Notes under the pieces: generated by a model | Told to the model about the DNA's origin: nothing | Databases searched by the model: none | Seen by the model: the letters and a program-made list of their open reading frames with translations, nothing else | Program-made: the position numbers and the translations under genes | Assembly (NCBI GenBank): GCA_031257015.1 | Contig: JAIRPK010000022.1 | Location: 31,172-95,171, forward strand | Direction: 5' to 3' | Source of the DNA: Tannerellaceae bacterium | Lineage (GTDB): Bacteria; Bacteroidota; Bacteroidia; Bacteroidales; Tannerellaceae | Length of the DNA: 64,000 nt | Shown: piece by piece, positions 35,511 through 44,468 of the stretch | How positions within the stretch are numbered: the stretch's first letter is position 1 | Layout of the letters: the number at the start of each line of letters is the position of its first letter

Positions 35511-38500
35511 ATGAAACATGTAACAGACATGATTTATTTGTTTCGCAAGCTTGGCATCGGCGGCTTGCTGTTAATTCTCGGTCTCGGAACCGTTGCCGCC
35601 CAGCAATCGACGGTGAAAGGCAAAGTGACGGACGAGACGGGCGAGGGCGCAATCGGCGTCACCGTCCTGGAAAAGGGAACGACGAACGGCGCAATAACGG
35701 ACATGGACGGGAATTACTCCCTGACGGTCGGAAATGCCGGACACGCCACCCTGCAATATTCCTTCGTCGGCTACTCGACCAAAGAGGAGGCCGTCAACGG
35801 GCGCACGACAATCAACGTAGCCCTTACCCCGTCGGTGGTCAGCCTCGGCGAAGTCGTCGCCATTGGCTACGGAACGCAGAAGAGGGTCAACCTGACCGGC
35901 GCCGTGGGCTTCATCGAGAGCAAACAGATGGAGAACCGCTCCGTACCGACAATCGCCCAGGCGCTTCAGGGCAAAGTGGCCAACCTGAACATTTCCACGT
36001 CCAATGGCGCCCCAGGCTCCAAGTACAACTTCAATGTGCGAGGATATACGGGCATCAACGTGGATGATAAAACCAATCTGACAGGCTCTCCGCTTGTGGT
36101 TATCGACGGCGTACAGGGCGGCGACCTCGCTTCGATTAACATGGCGGACGTGGAGAACATCTCCGTTCTGAAAGATGCCGCATCATCGGCCATCTACGGT
36201 TCGAGCGCACCGTTCGGCGTAATCATCGTGACGACAAAGAAAGGGCGAGCCGGTAAGCCTGTTATTACATATAACAATAACTTCGGCTTTTCACAACCAA
36301 CTCGGCTGCCGCATTACGTAAACTCCCTGGACTTCGCAAATGCTTTCAACGAAGTCGGCGAGAACTCCCGCTACACGGCAAAGCTTTTCGGCGACGATGT
36401 TATTCAGAGAATTAAGGATTATCAGTCCGGAAAGATCAAGGACGAAACGATCAAGGATCCGAGCAAGGACGAATACTACTCCTGGAACGCTGCCCACGCC
36501 AATAATGACTGGTTCGACATCTATTTCAAGAAATCCTCCTTCAGCCAGCAGCATAATATCGGCGTTTCGAGCGCAACCGAAAACTCGAATTATTACATCG
36601 GCCTTGGATACAACCAGCAGGACGGCCTGTATAACTGGGCGAACGACGGAACGAAGCGTTACAACATCCGGGCTAATATCTCGTCGAACCTCTCGAACTG
36701 GTTAACCGTCGGATTCCGCAGCGCCTTTGCACGCACGCAGACTGATGTCCCCGTAATCTATGGCGGCATAAGCGGCGGAAGCAACTATTCCTACGACTAT
36801 TTCCACCAGATCGGCCGCACATATCCCACCGTTCCGCTAAAGAACCCCGACGGCAACTACTCGGAAGGCAGCGGCGTGGGAATCTTCACGGACGGAGGCC
36901 GGAGAAAGGAAACGAACGATAATGCGGCTCTGACGGGCGAAATGGTGCTTCACCTGCTTCCGGGATGGGATGCAACGGCGAACTACACCTATTCGGGCGA
37001 GTATATCGAAAACAGCAATCACCGGAAAACCTTTTATCTGGTACGACCAAGCGGGGAGAAAGCAGCCAGAGGCGGAACCGTGCCCAATTACTTTGAACGC
37101 AACTTTTACAAGAATCAGCACCATACCGTAAATGCTTTCACCTCCTACGAGAAGACCATCGGGAAACATTACTTCAAGGCGATGGCCGGATTTACGCAGG
37201 AGCTGTACGACAAGCTGTCCATGACCGGCTCGAACGACAATCTCTACTCCGACGAAATCCCCATGCTGTCAATGACGTTCGGAACCAACCGCAATATCAA
37301 GGATGCCGCCTCGCAGCTGGCTATTCGTGGAGGATTCGGAAGAATCAACTACAATTTTGAAGAGAAATATCTTCTGGAGCTGAACGGGCGTTACGACGGG
37401 ACGTCGCGCTTCCTCAAGGATGTTCGCAACAAGTTCTATCCGGGTGCTTCCGCCGCATGGGTCATATCCAAAGAAAGCTTCTGGGAGCCGATCTCGGAGC
37501 ATGTTAATACCCTGAAGCTGCGCGGCTCCTACGGCAGCATCGGAGAACAGTCCTTCACCGATAATTATTATCCATTCTATCCCTCGCTGGGCAATAATCC
37601 GCCGACGAGCACCAATTGGATTTTCAGCGGAGGCCGCGAATCATCGTTTAAGCAGCCCGGACTGGTCGATCCAAGCCTGACGTGGCAGACGACAACGATG
37701 CTTGACCTCGGTTTTGATCTCTCCGCCCTGAGCAGCCGCCTTAGCCTGACGTTTGACTGGTATCGCCGCCATGTTAAGGATTTCGTTGTCCGCGGCTCGG
37801 CTGTTCCCGCCTTCCTTGGCACAAACGCCGCCCAGGTTAATAACGGGGAGATGGAGACGAAGGGATTCGACATCTCGCTGGGCTGGAAAGACCAGGCAGG
37901 AGCCGTATCTTACGGCGCAACACTTGTGTTGAGCGATTATACGGGTAAAATGCTCAAGTATGATAACAACCCGACGAAGCTAATCTCCTCCATGTACTAC
38001 GAAGGCATGACCATGGGCGAAATATGGGGCTACGAGACAGTAGGCCTGTTCAAAGACCAGGCCGAGATAGACGCTGCCGACCAGTCTTACCTGAACGCTA
38101 ACTGGTATCCGGGCGACGTGCATTATAAAGACCTCAATGGCGACGGCAAGATCAATATCGGCGATAATACATTGGCCAATTCTGGCGACCGGAAGATAAT
38201 CGGCAACTCGACTCCCCGCTACTCCTTCGGACTGACGCTTAACGCCGAGTACCAGGGCTTCGACGCGACGGTCTTCTTCCAGGGTGTCGGCAAGAGAGAC
38301 ATAATGTTCGACGCCGGCTCGAATTATTTCTGGGGATTCGTCAACAACGAATGGCAATCATCCTATTTTACCGTACATACCGACCGCTGGACGCCGGATA
38401 ATACAAGCGGGTATTACCCTCGCGCTTATTTCAATACGGATAAGAACAAACAGGCACAGACACGCTATCTGCAAAACGCCGCTTACCTGCGCCTGAAAAA

Positions 38501-38699
38501 TCTTCAGCTCGGATATACGATTCCCAAAACAATCACGGACAGGATTAAGTTCCAGCGTGCCAGAATATTCTGCAACGTCGAAAATCTGGCTACGTTCACG
38601 AAGTTGATAAGCATTGTCGATCCGGAAATCGTTAATGGAAACGCGAAAGTTTATCCTCTGCAAAAAACTTGGGCTTTCGGCATAAATCTTACATTCTAA
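35511..38699 (+). CDS. SusC/RagA-family TonB-dependent outer-membrane transporter
   Basis: 1062 residues: signal peptide (~1-31), a carboxypeptidase-D-like beta-sandwich (VKGKVTDETGEGAIGVTVLEKGTTNGAITDMDGNYSLTV), TonB-box region (VVAIGYGTQKRVNLTGAV, ~118), plug (IAQALQGKVANLNI...VLKDAASSAIYGSSAPFGVIIVTTKKG) and a 22-strand-type barrel ending in Phe. With the SusD protein downstream it imports oligosaccharides or peptides. No sigma/anti-sigma pair, hybrid two-component regulator or glycosidase sits beside it, so the substrate cannot be inferred. I saw no TAnnTTTG element in the 72 bases before it, so readthrough of the preceding terminator may matter. Confidence 0.95.
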   Translation: MKHVTDMIYLFRKLGIGGLLLILGLGTVAAQQSTVKGKVTDETGEGAIGVTVLEKGTTNGAITDMDGNYSLTVGNAGHATLQYSFVGYSTKEEAVNGRTTINVALTPSVVSLGEVVAIGYGTQKRVNLTGAVGFIESKQMENRSVPTIAQALQGKVANLNISTSNGAPGSKYNFNVRGYTGINVDDKTNLTGSPLVVIDGVQGGDLASINMADVENISVLKDAASSAIYGSSAPFGVIIVTTKKGRAGKPVITYNNNFGFSQPTRLPHYVNSLDFANAFNEVGENSRYTAKLFGDDVIQRIKDYQSGKIKDETIKDPSKDEYYSWNAAHANNDWFDIYFKKSSFSQQHNIGVSSATENSNYYIGLGYNQQDGLYNWANDGTKRYNIRANISSNLSNWLTVGFRSAFARTQTDVPVIYGGISGGSNYSYDYFHQIGRTYPTVPLKNPDGNYSEGSGVGIFTDGGRRKETNDNAALTGEMVLHLLPGWDATANYTYSGEYIENSNHRKTFYLVRPSGEKAARGGTVPNYFERNFYKNQHHTVNAFTSYEKTIGKHYFKAMAGFTQELYDKLSMTGSNDNLYSDEIPMLSMTFGTNRNIKDAASQLAIRGGFGRINYNFEEKYLLELNGRYDGTSRFLKDVRNKFYPGASAAWVISKESFWEPISEHVNTLKLRGSYGSIGEQSFTDNYYPFYPSLGNNPPTSTNWIFSGGRESSFKQPGLVDPSLTWQTTTMLDLGFDLSALSSRLSLTFDWYRRHVKDFVVRGSAVPAFLGTNAAQVNNGEMETKGFDISLGWKDQAGAVSYGATLVLSDYTGKMLKYDNNPTKLISSMYYEGMTMGEIWGYETVGLFKDQAEIDAADQSYLNANWYPGDVHYKDLNGDGKINIGDNTLANSGDRKIIGNSTPRYSFGLTLNAEYQGFDATVFFQGVGKRDIMFDAGSNYFWGFVNNEWQSSYFTVHTDRWTPDNTSGYYPRAYFNTDKNKQAQTRYLQNAAYLRLKNLQLGYTIPKTITDRIKFQRARIFCNVENLATFTKLISIVDPEIVNGNAKVYPLQKTWAFGINLTF

Positions 38700-38723
38700 A
38701 TGCAAACAATTAAAAGAAGGATT

Positions 38724-40571
38724 ATGAAAAAGAATACAAAAATGAAGGTGATTCATTATATAATGGCAACATCGGCGCTTTTAATGCTGCCCCTCGCCTC
38801 GTGCAACGACGACTTTACGGAAAGGTCGCCACTGGATAAAATCAGTGACGCCAAGTTTTGGCAAACGGCTAACGACTTGAAGCTATACGTCAATAACCTG
38901 TACAGTCGTAATGACTTATTGGAAAAAGAAGACGGCTGGGGATCGATTGGCCCATACGGATGGGATGCCAACGACGGAAGCGATATCGAAGTGAAATATT
39001 CTTACAATGACCGCATGAACGGCGAGAAGACCGTGCCGGACGACAACGACGGATGGGGAATCGACGACTGGGAATCGCTACGAAACATTAACTACTTCAT
39101 GGATCATTACAAAACTGTCGAAGATCTGACCTCTTTCGACGCCGTTAAGCAGTACGTTGGAGAAGCGCTCTTCTTTCGCTCGCTCTTTTACTTTAAGAAA
39201 TTATGTAGATACGGCGACCTGCCATGGGCATCCGTTACGGTGACAATAAACTCCGACCTGCTCTATTCAGAACGTTTACCGCGCAACCAAGTAGTTGATT
39301 CCATCATGGCCGACCTCGACAATGCAGTGAACTATCTCCCGGCAAGAGCCGGCGGAGCATGGACTGGCCGAATAACCCAAGAAGCGGCAATGGCATTGCA
39401 GGCACGCATCGCCCTTTATGAAGGAACATGGGAAAAATACCATGCAGCCGACCAGTTCAAGCCGGCGGTCAATCAAAGCGTGAAGTTTCTCGAAAAAGCA
39501 GCTAAAGTATCTGGCGATTTGATTGCCATGTCGGAAGCAAACGGCTATCCCGCTCTGGATAATGTCGGCGTGGAATTTGGCTACCGTGACTTGTTCAATC
39601 AGGAAAATTACGCCAGCAGCAAAGAAGTCCTTCTATGGCGCAAATACGAAGCCGGCGCAATAAACAGCATCTGGGACAGATATTCAGCCGGAGGTGCAGG
39701 ACGTGGAGCCACGAAAAACCTGATTGATTCATATCTGAAAGCCGATGGCAAACCCGTCGCGCCCGACTATGACGATGCCACACTGCTCAAGGTCGTAGAA
39801 AACCGCGACCCGCGTCTGGCGCAGACTATCCAGATTAACGACGGCAAGCACTTCCGCTGGGAGAAGGCGACCCCTCCTCTTTATTTCATCGCGCCGACGT
39901 TTGACGGCTGGGATTCTGAAGAATCATGTCCGACAGGCTATCAGATATATAAAGGCCATAACTTCCGTTATGCAGATGCGCGTCCGGCAGGGCAGGGCTT
40001 GCAGGCGCTGATATACTTCAGATTCGGGGAAACATTATTAATATACGCCGAAGCCAAAGCCGAACTGGACAATATCACGCAAGCCGATTTGGATAAAAGC
40101 ATCAACAAATTACGCGACAGAGTGAACATGCCGCATTTGACCATAAGCGTTGCGCGAGACCCTAACTTCGAGTTTGCCTCATTGCCTCCGATAATCCAGG
40201 AAATCCGCCGCGAACGCAAAGTTGAGCTGGCCTGCGAAGGATTCCGCGTAAACGACATTATGCGCTGGGCTGCTGCCGGCGAACTCATTGTCGGGAAAAT
40301 ACCGGTTGGCGCAAAGAAAGCGCAATGGATAGGATTCAAATTCGAGGATTATTTGCCTGAAGCGACGCCCGACATCGAGCGGCAGGGCAAATTTGAGGAA
40401 AGACTTTCCGCCCTGGAAGTGGACGGCAAAGGATACATAAAAGTATTCAAGAACACATTGAACGGAGGGACGCAAGGATTTAAATTCAACCTCAACAGAG
40501 ACTATTTATTACCTATTCCAACCAATCAGCTAACATTAAATCCCAAGCTAAAACAAAATCCCGGCTGGTGA
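38724..40571 (+). CDS. SusD/RagB-family surface lipoprotein
   Basis: The frame is open from 38700, directly after the susC stop. I prefer the ATG at 38724, which follows AGAAGG and begins a lipoprotein signal with lipobox LPLASC (Cys 27), giving 615 residues. SusD features: TERSPLDKISDAKFWQTANDLKLYVNNLY near the N-terminus, TPR-like helices (GEALFFRSLFYFKKLCRYGDLPW), and the C-terminal RERKVELACEGFRVNDIMRWAA. It acts as the lid and binding partner of the SusC transporter. Confidence 0.93.
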   Translation: MKKNTKMKVIHYIMATSALLMLPLASCNDDFTERSPLDKISDAKFWQTANDLKLYVNNLYSRNDLLEKEDGWGSIGPYGWDANDGSDIEVKYSYNDRMNGEKTVPDDNDGWGIDDWESLRNINYFMDHYKTVEDLTSFDAVKQYVGEALFFRSLFYFKKLCRYGDLPWASVTVTINSDLLYSERLPRNQVVDSIMADLDNAVNYLPARAGGAWTGRITQEAAMALQARIALYEGTWEKYHAADQFKPAVNQSVKFLEKAAKVSGDLIAMSEANGYPALDNVGVEFGYRDLFNQENYASSKEVLLWRKYEAGAINSIWDRYSAGGAGRGATKNLIDSYLKADGKPVAPDYDDATLLKVVENRDPRLAQTIQINDGKHFRWEKATPPLYFIAPTFDGWDSEESCPTGYQIYKGHNFRYADARPAGQGLQALIYFRFGETLLIYAEAKAELDNITQADLDKSINKLRDRVNMPHLTISVARDPNFEFASLPPIIQEIRRERKVELACEGFRVNDIMRWAAAGELIVGKIPVGAKKAQWIGFKFEDYLPEATPDIERQGKFEERLSALEVDGKGYIKVFKNTLNGGTQGFKFNLNRDYLLPIPTNQLTLNPKLKQNPGW

Positions 40572-40703
40572 TTTATTCGCAAACTTCCAAACATTAATCT
40601 TTTCGATATTCGAGCTGCCGAAAAAGCCGCTCCATTTTCAGCAAATAAACAGTTTTCCGAAGACGCATAACGAAGAGACATAATTTTTAGAAGATTCCAT
40701 TAG

Positions 40704-40752
40704 AGCCTGAGTTCGACCGACGCACAATTGAGCGATCGAACTCGGCTTTTTT
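40704..40752 (+). terminator. Terminator after susD
   Basis: GCC-TGAGTTCGA pairs with TCGAACTC-GGC (one bulged base), followed by an eight-T run. Confidence 0.7.
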
Positions 40753-40839
40753 TTATCATTAGAGTTTATGTGAACTCAAGTTTTCGTATTACATGTGCGT
40801 ACAGGCCTTTGTATTATGAACTCTCTCCAATAAAAACGA

Positions 40840-41315
40840 GAATTACAAGCGAGTTGCAAAAAGAAATTCCTGACAGCTCCAGGCAATCTCTGAACGTTAG
40901 AATCCGGACTATTTCCAAGGGTCTGCGCACCGGTGCGGAAATTTCGCGCACCGGTGACGGAAGTTCGCGCACCGGTGCGGAAGGTCTGCGCACCGGTGCG
41001 GAAAGTTCGCGCACCGGTGCGGAAAGTTCGCGCACCGGTGACGGAAGTTCGCGCACCGGTGCGGAAAGTCTGCGCACCGGTGACGGAAGTTCGCGCACCG
41101 GTGCGGAAAGTCTGCGCACCGGTGCGGAAAGTCTGCGCACCGGTGCGGAAAGTCTGCGCACCGGTGACGGAAGTCTGCGCACCGGTGACGGAAGTCTGCG
41201 CACCGGTGACGGAAGTCTGCGCACCGGTGCGGAAAGTCTGCGCACCGATGCGGAAAGCTCGCGCACCGGTGACGGAAGTGCCGTAGAGTTATTTCCCAAA
41301 GCCGGTCAGGGCGCT
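40840..41315 (+). repeat. Array B: seventeen 21-bp CACCGGTG units with flanks shared with B'
   Basis: Seventeen exact-length units fill 40925-41281. Each is GCGCACCGGTG followed by either CGGAAAGTCT-type or ACGGAAGTTC-type sequence. The core is the palindrome CGCACCGGTGCG. The flanks are related to those of B' (15653-15870). TTACAAGCG on the left (around 40843) reappears as CGCTTGTAA on the right (around 41314). Frames are open on both strands through the array. The plus frame would give the heptad RTG(A/D)(E/G)S(L/S), but it has no ATG start and opens inside the susD terminator. It sits between susD and the convergent epimerase gene. Bases 40572-40839 outside the susD terminator show no gene. 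Confidence 0.92.
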
Positions 41316-41426
41316 TGTAAATGAAAAATTAAAAGTAGGGCGGGCAATCATGCTGACAAGGATGTAGAATGATTAAAGCTTATTTATGGCTTGTGCTTAT
41401 TATGATTTGCATGGATTGCAATATAA

Positions 41427-41464
41427 AAACTCCGCGAAAATGTCATGAACATCCGCGGAGTTTT
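41427..41464 (-). terminator. Terminator after the epimerase gene
   Basis: AAACTCCGCG and CGCGGAGTTT form a 10-bp stem, and TTTTTATA follows on the minus strand. It lies about 44 bases after the stop of the leftward epimerase gene. Confidence 0.75.
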
Positions 41465-41507
41465 TGAGTTTTTTTATGGTCTTTTTACAGAGAACGTGCT
41501 CCGGCCA

Positions 41508-42647
41508 TTAATTCAAAACTGAAAACTTATAGATACATCTGCTGTGATAAGTTTCGCCGGGGCGAAGGACGGTGCCGGGAAATGTCGGTTGGTTGGGACT
41601 GTCGGGGTAGTGCTGGGTCTCCAGGCAGAGGGCGCCGCGGTTAGGGTATGTCACGCCTTTTTTTCCGACATCTTTTCCGCTCATTGCATTGCCGGCGTAG
41701 AATTGTATGCCCGGTTCGTCGGTAAATACGTCCATCACGATTCCGCTTTTTTCGGAAATTACTTTGGCGGAAGCTGTGTTTATGTCGCCTTTAGCATTAA
41801 GCACCCAATTATGGTCGTAACCCTTGCCGTAGGTGAGTTGCTCAAAGGCGTCGTCAATGTGTGCGCCGACAGCAACAGGGGTGCGCAAATCCATTGGCGT
41901 GCCTTCGACGCCGGCCAGGGCGCCGGTGGGAATAAGAGTTTCGTCAACAGGAACATATTCGTCGGCGTTGATTTGAATCAGATGATCGGTGATTTGCGAT
42001 CCGGGGATGCCGGAGAGGTTGAAATAGCTGTGGTTGGTGAGATTGACGATTGTGGCCTTGTCTGTCGTCGCTTTGTAGGCTATGTCGATGGCATTGTCAT
42101 CAGTTAGCGTATAAGTAACGGTTATTTGCAGGTTGCCTGGGAAACCTGCCTCGCCGTCGGGCGAAAGATAAGTAAGCTCAAGTGCGCTTTCGTTCAAAAG
42201 CTGTGCATCCCAAATCTTGACGTGATAGCCTTCCGGGCCTCCGTGCAGGCAATGGCCGTTATTGTTCTGCGGAAGGGAGTATTCTACACCGTCAAGCGTG
42301 AACTTGCCGTTGGCTATGCGGTTGCCGTACCGGCCGATCAGGGCGCCGAAGTTGCCGGGTGAGGCGGTGTAATCGGCTATGCTGTCATAGCCCAGGACAA
42401 CGTCCGTCATCTTTCCTTCTTTGTCGGGAACCATCAGGGATACCAGGCGACCGCCATAGTTAGTGATGCAGGCTTCCACGCCGTTCCTGTTTTTCAGGAC
42501 GAATAAGGCGGTTGGCTTCCCGTCTGTAATCGAAATGAAGTCGGCCGGCTTCAGGCCTGATAGAGTACGGCCGTCGTCTTTCTTCTCGCTGCACGAAATC
42601 AGGATGCAGCAGATTAATGCGAATAATAAACTAGTTTGTTTTTTCAT
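41508..42647 (-). CDS. Aldose 1-epimerase, lipoprotein form
   Basis: 379 residues. Lipobox ILISC puts the lipidated Cys at 19. GalM-family motifs follow: NYGGRLVSLMVPDKEGKMTDVVLGYDS (~65), GRYGNRIANGKFTLDG, GGPEGYHVKIW, the catalytic-His segment NLTNHSYFNLSG (~205), and the Glu-containing LCLETQHYPDSPNQPTFPGTVLRPGE near the C-terminus. It interconverts alpha and beta anomers of sugars such as galactose, here in the periplasm. It follows the S41 protease gene with 27 bases between. Confidence 0.94.
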   Translation of the reverse strand: MKKQTSLLFALICCILISCSEKKDDGRTLSGLKPADFISITDGKPTALFVLKNRNGVEACITNYGGRLVSLMVPDKEGKMTDVVLGYDSIADYTASPGNFGALIGRYGNRIANGKFTLDGVEYSLPQNNNGHCLHGGPEGYHVKIWDAQLLNESALELTYLSPDGEAGFPGNLQITVTYTLTDDNAIDIAYKATTDKATIVNLTNHSYFNLSGIPGSQITDHLIQINADEYVPVDETLIPTGALAGVEGTPMDLRTPVAVGAHIDDAFEQLTYGKGYDHNWVLNAKGDINTASAKVISEKSGIVMDVFTDEPGIQFYAGNAMSGKDVGKKGVTYPNRGALCLETQHYPDSPNQPTFPGTVLRPGETYHSRCIYKFSVLN

Positions 42648-42674
42648 GTGTTTATTTGTATTTAATAATCATTC

Positions 42675-44108
42675 TTAATTCCCCATTATCAAATCGTTTC
42701 CCCGGCGCTCAATTGAGCAATAGACCGGAACGAGTTCGGGCATGTCGGCTGCGTGCATTGCCCGGAGGCCGTTGTCTATCGGCTTGCCGTCAACGATATA
42801 GTCCAGAACTTGCTTCAACATGAACTCGCGAACGTCTCCCAGCTCGTAGAGTATGTCCTGTGCAGTCTCTACGCAGGCGTAAGCAGGCTGGAAGCCATTG
42901 GCATAGTCCGAGAAGTCATCCTTATTACTTATGCGGCTAATAATTGGGTGCAGTTCCCAATCGTATTTATCGTCGCTGAACGTATTTGAGGCAACGTTTT
43001 TGCCTTCCGTCTTTGAGCCTACAAGGATTACCTGGCCTCTCATGTAAGGTTCGAGGCCGTTGATAACGGCTTCGGAGGCGGAGGCTGTTCTGTTGCTTGT
43101 TATGATGAAGATTCGTTTCAAATCAAGGTTGGCTCCTGCGGTGCCGTCTTTTATCAGCCTTGGATCCAGGAGCATTGAATCCCGTGCGCCCTGGAATTTC
43201 TTATTATAGGCAAAGCGGCAAAAAATGTTGTTCATGGCTGAAGCCGGAGCTAGCATCGTTGTGAGAATCTGTGCCGTTCTTACCAGTCCGCCCTGGTTGT
43301 AACGCAAGTCGAGGATGAAATCCTCCGGCGAATTGCTTTTGAAACCGGCAAAGGCTTTGCGCAATGAATTATGGAAGGTCTCGTCGCCATCGCTGCGGCC
43401 TGCGGTAAAATGGTTGAAGGCTAGATATGAAATCCGGTGCTTCCCGCTACCATAGACGAATGTTGTATCGACAAAAACGGGATTGTCAACAACCATCCGG
43501 GGCGTCATGGTTATCTCCGTCTTGGCCGTGGGAGTCTTCGGGAGTTCGTCATTCAGGCCGAAAACGGTTGCGGTCGGCGTGCTTGTATCCAGAGCATTTA
43601 ACAAGTCGAGGGTATTACCCGGAATGGGCTGCCGGTTTATTTGCATGATCCAGTCCCCGCGCTTCATGCCTTTTTCCGCTGCGGGAGAATCGGGCAGGAC
43701 GTAAAGCACTTGAAGGACATAATATAATGTGGAGCCATTATGAGTGAGATTGTAATACTGAAATTCAAAGCCGTAAGAATAAGCATCGCCATGGTAGCCT
43801 TTGCTTGCAGTCTGTTTCTTGTTGATGCTTGAATAATAGTAATGACTGTTCGCCTCCCCCTTCCCGTCTTTGTCGGAGAGGAGCGAGGCAAAAAACTCTT
43901 CGGCGCCAAGTTTGTAGTCTAATTTCTCTGCTGCGGGGATTTCATCCTCCCATAAATACCATTTGCGCATGGTTTCGTCTATCCATGTAATAGCCGGGTC
44001 TTTTTCCTCTTCAACCGGCTTTACGGGATCGCTGATTTCACAGGAACCGAGCGAGACAACTGTCAAGAGCAACAGTATAAACAATTTTATTTGTATCGTA
44101 TTCTTCAT
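42675..44108 (-). CDS. S41 family (C-terminal processing-like) peptidase, lipoprotein
   Basis: 477 residues. Lipobox SLGSC gives the lipidated Cys at 23. Next come a tail-specific-protease N-terminal helix region (WIDETMRKWYLWEDEIP), a PDZ domain (SPAAEKGMKRGDWIMQINRQPI, ~145) and the S41 core: DFILDLRYNQGG (~270), the Ser nucleophile in TSNRTASASEAVINGL (~345) and the general-base Lys in VGSKTEGKNV (~370). It degrades or trims proteins in the periplasm. A TATATTTG -7 element lies just upstream. Confidence 0.9.
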   Translation of the reverse strand: MKNTIQIKLFILLLLTVVSLGSCEISDPVKPVEEEKDPAITWIDETMRKWYLWEDEIPAAEKLDYKLGAEEFFASLLSDKDGKGEANSHYYYSSINKKQTASKGYHGDAYSYGFEFQYYNLTHNGSTLYYVLQVLYVLPDSPAAEKGMKRGDWIMQINRQPIPGNTLDLLNALDTSTPTATVFGLNDELPKTPTAKTEITMTPRMVVDNPVFVDTTFVYGSGKHRISYLAFNHFTAGRSDGDETFHNSLRKAFAGFKSNSPEDFILDLRYNQGGLVRTAQILTTMLAPASAMNNIFCRFAYNKKFQGARDSMLLDPRLIKDGTAGANLDLKRIFIITSNRTASASEAVINGLEPYMRGQVILVGSKTEGKNVASNTFSDDKYDWELHPIISRISNKDDFSDYANGFQPAYACVETAQDILYELGDVREFMLKQVLDYIVDGKPIDNGLRAMHAADMPELVPVYCSIERRGNDLIMGN

Positions 44109-44127
44109 ATTATTATGTTATTATGCG

Positions 44128-44135
44128 CAAATATA
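44128..44135 (-). promoter_or_regulatory. -7 promoter element for the S41-epimerase operon
   Basis: The minus strand reads TATATTTG, 19 bases before the ATG at 44108. Confidence 0.5.
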
Positions 44136-44292
44136 TTAATTATCCCCCAACTAATTCCCGCCGCGCCGCAGGCCTTGTCCGGACTGATGAACAGCGGGAA
44201 AGGCGCCGGCTTTATCCTTAACTGTTGAAATCTTTCCGAAAACAGCATGCCCATGTGCTGAAGCGGCTTTCCATTATGGATTTCATCAATTG

Positions 44293-44325
44293 ATTGTTGA
44301 TAACTTGTTGACAACTTGTTGATAA
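44293..44325. repeat. Three 11-bp direct repeats upstream of the fimbrillin promoter
   Basis: ATTGTTGATAA, CTTGTTGACAA and CTTGTTGATAA follow one another without gaps. They lie about 30-60 bases before a -7 element (44354-44361), a natural place for a regulator to bind. The rest of the 44136-44468 gap shows no gene. Confidence 0.55.
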
Positions 44326-44353
44326 ATCCCATCGTCAACTTTGGGCTTTACAC

Positions 44354-44361
44354 TACTTTTG
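44354..44361 (+). promoter_or_regulatory. -7 promoter element for the fimbrillin gene
   Basis: TACTTTTG (TAnnTTTG), leaving a leader of about 100 bases before the ATG at 44469. Confidence 0.45.
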
Positions 44362-44468
44362 TCAGTGACATTTGACATGTCTGTATGCACGATATAAATC
44401 AAGTTTAAACGGAAAATAACAGAATCAAAATAAAGCTCTAACAAATTGTTTTTTTATACAGTATATAC

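Noticed and set aside
40728..41324. 198-residue repeat protein encoded by array B
   Set aside because: The frame starts at a TTG inside the susD terminator and has no ATG. The opposite strand is also open. Kept only as a weak possibility because the flank is shared with B'.
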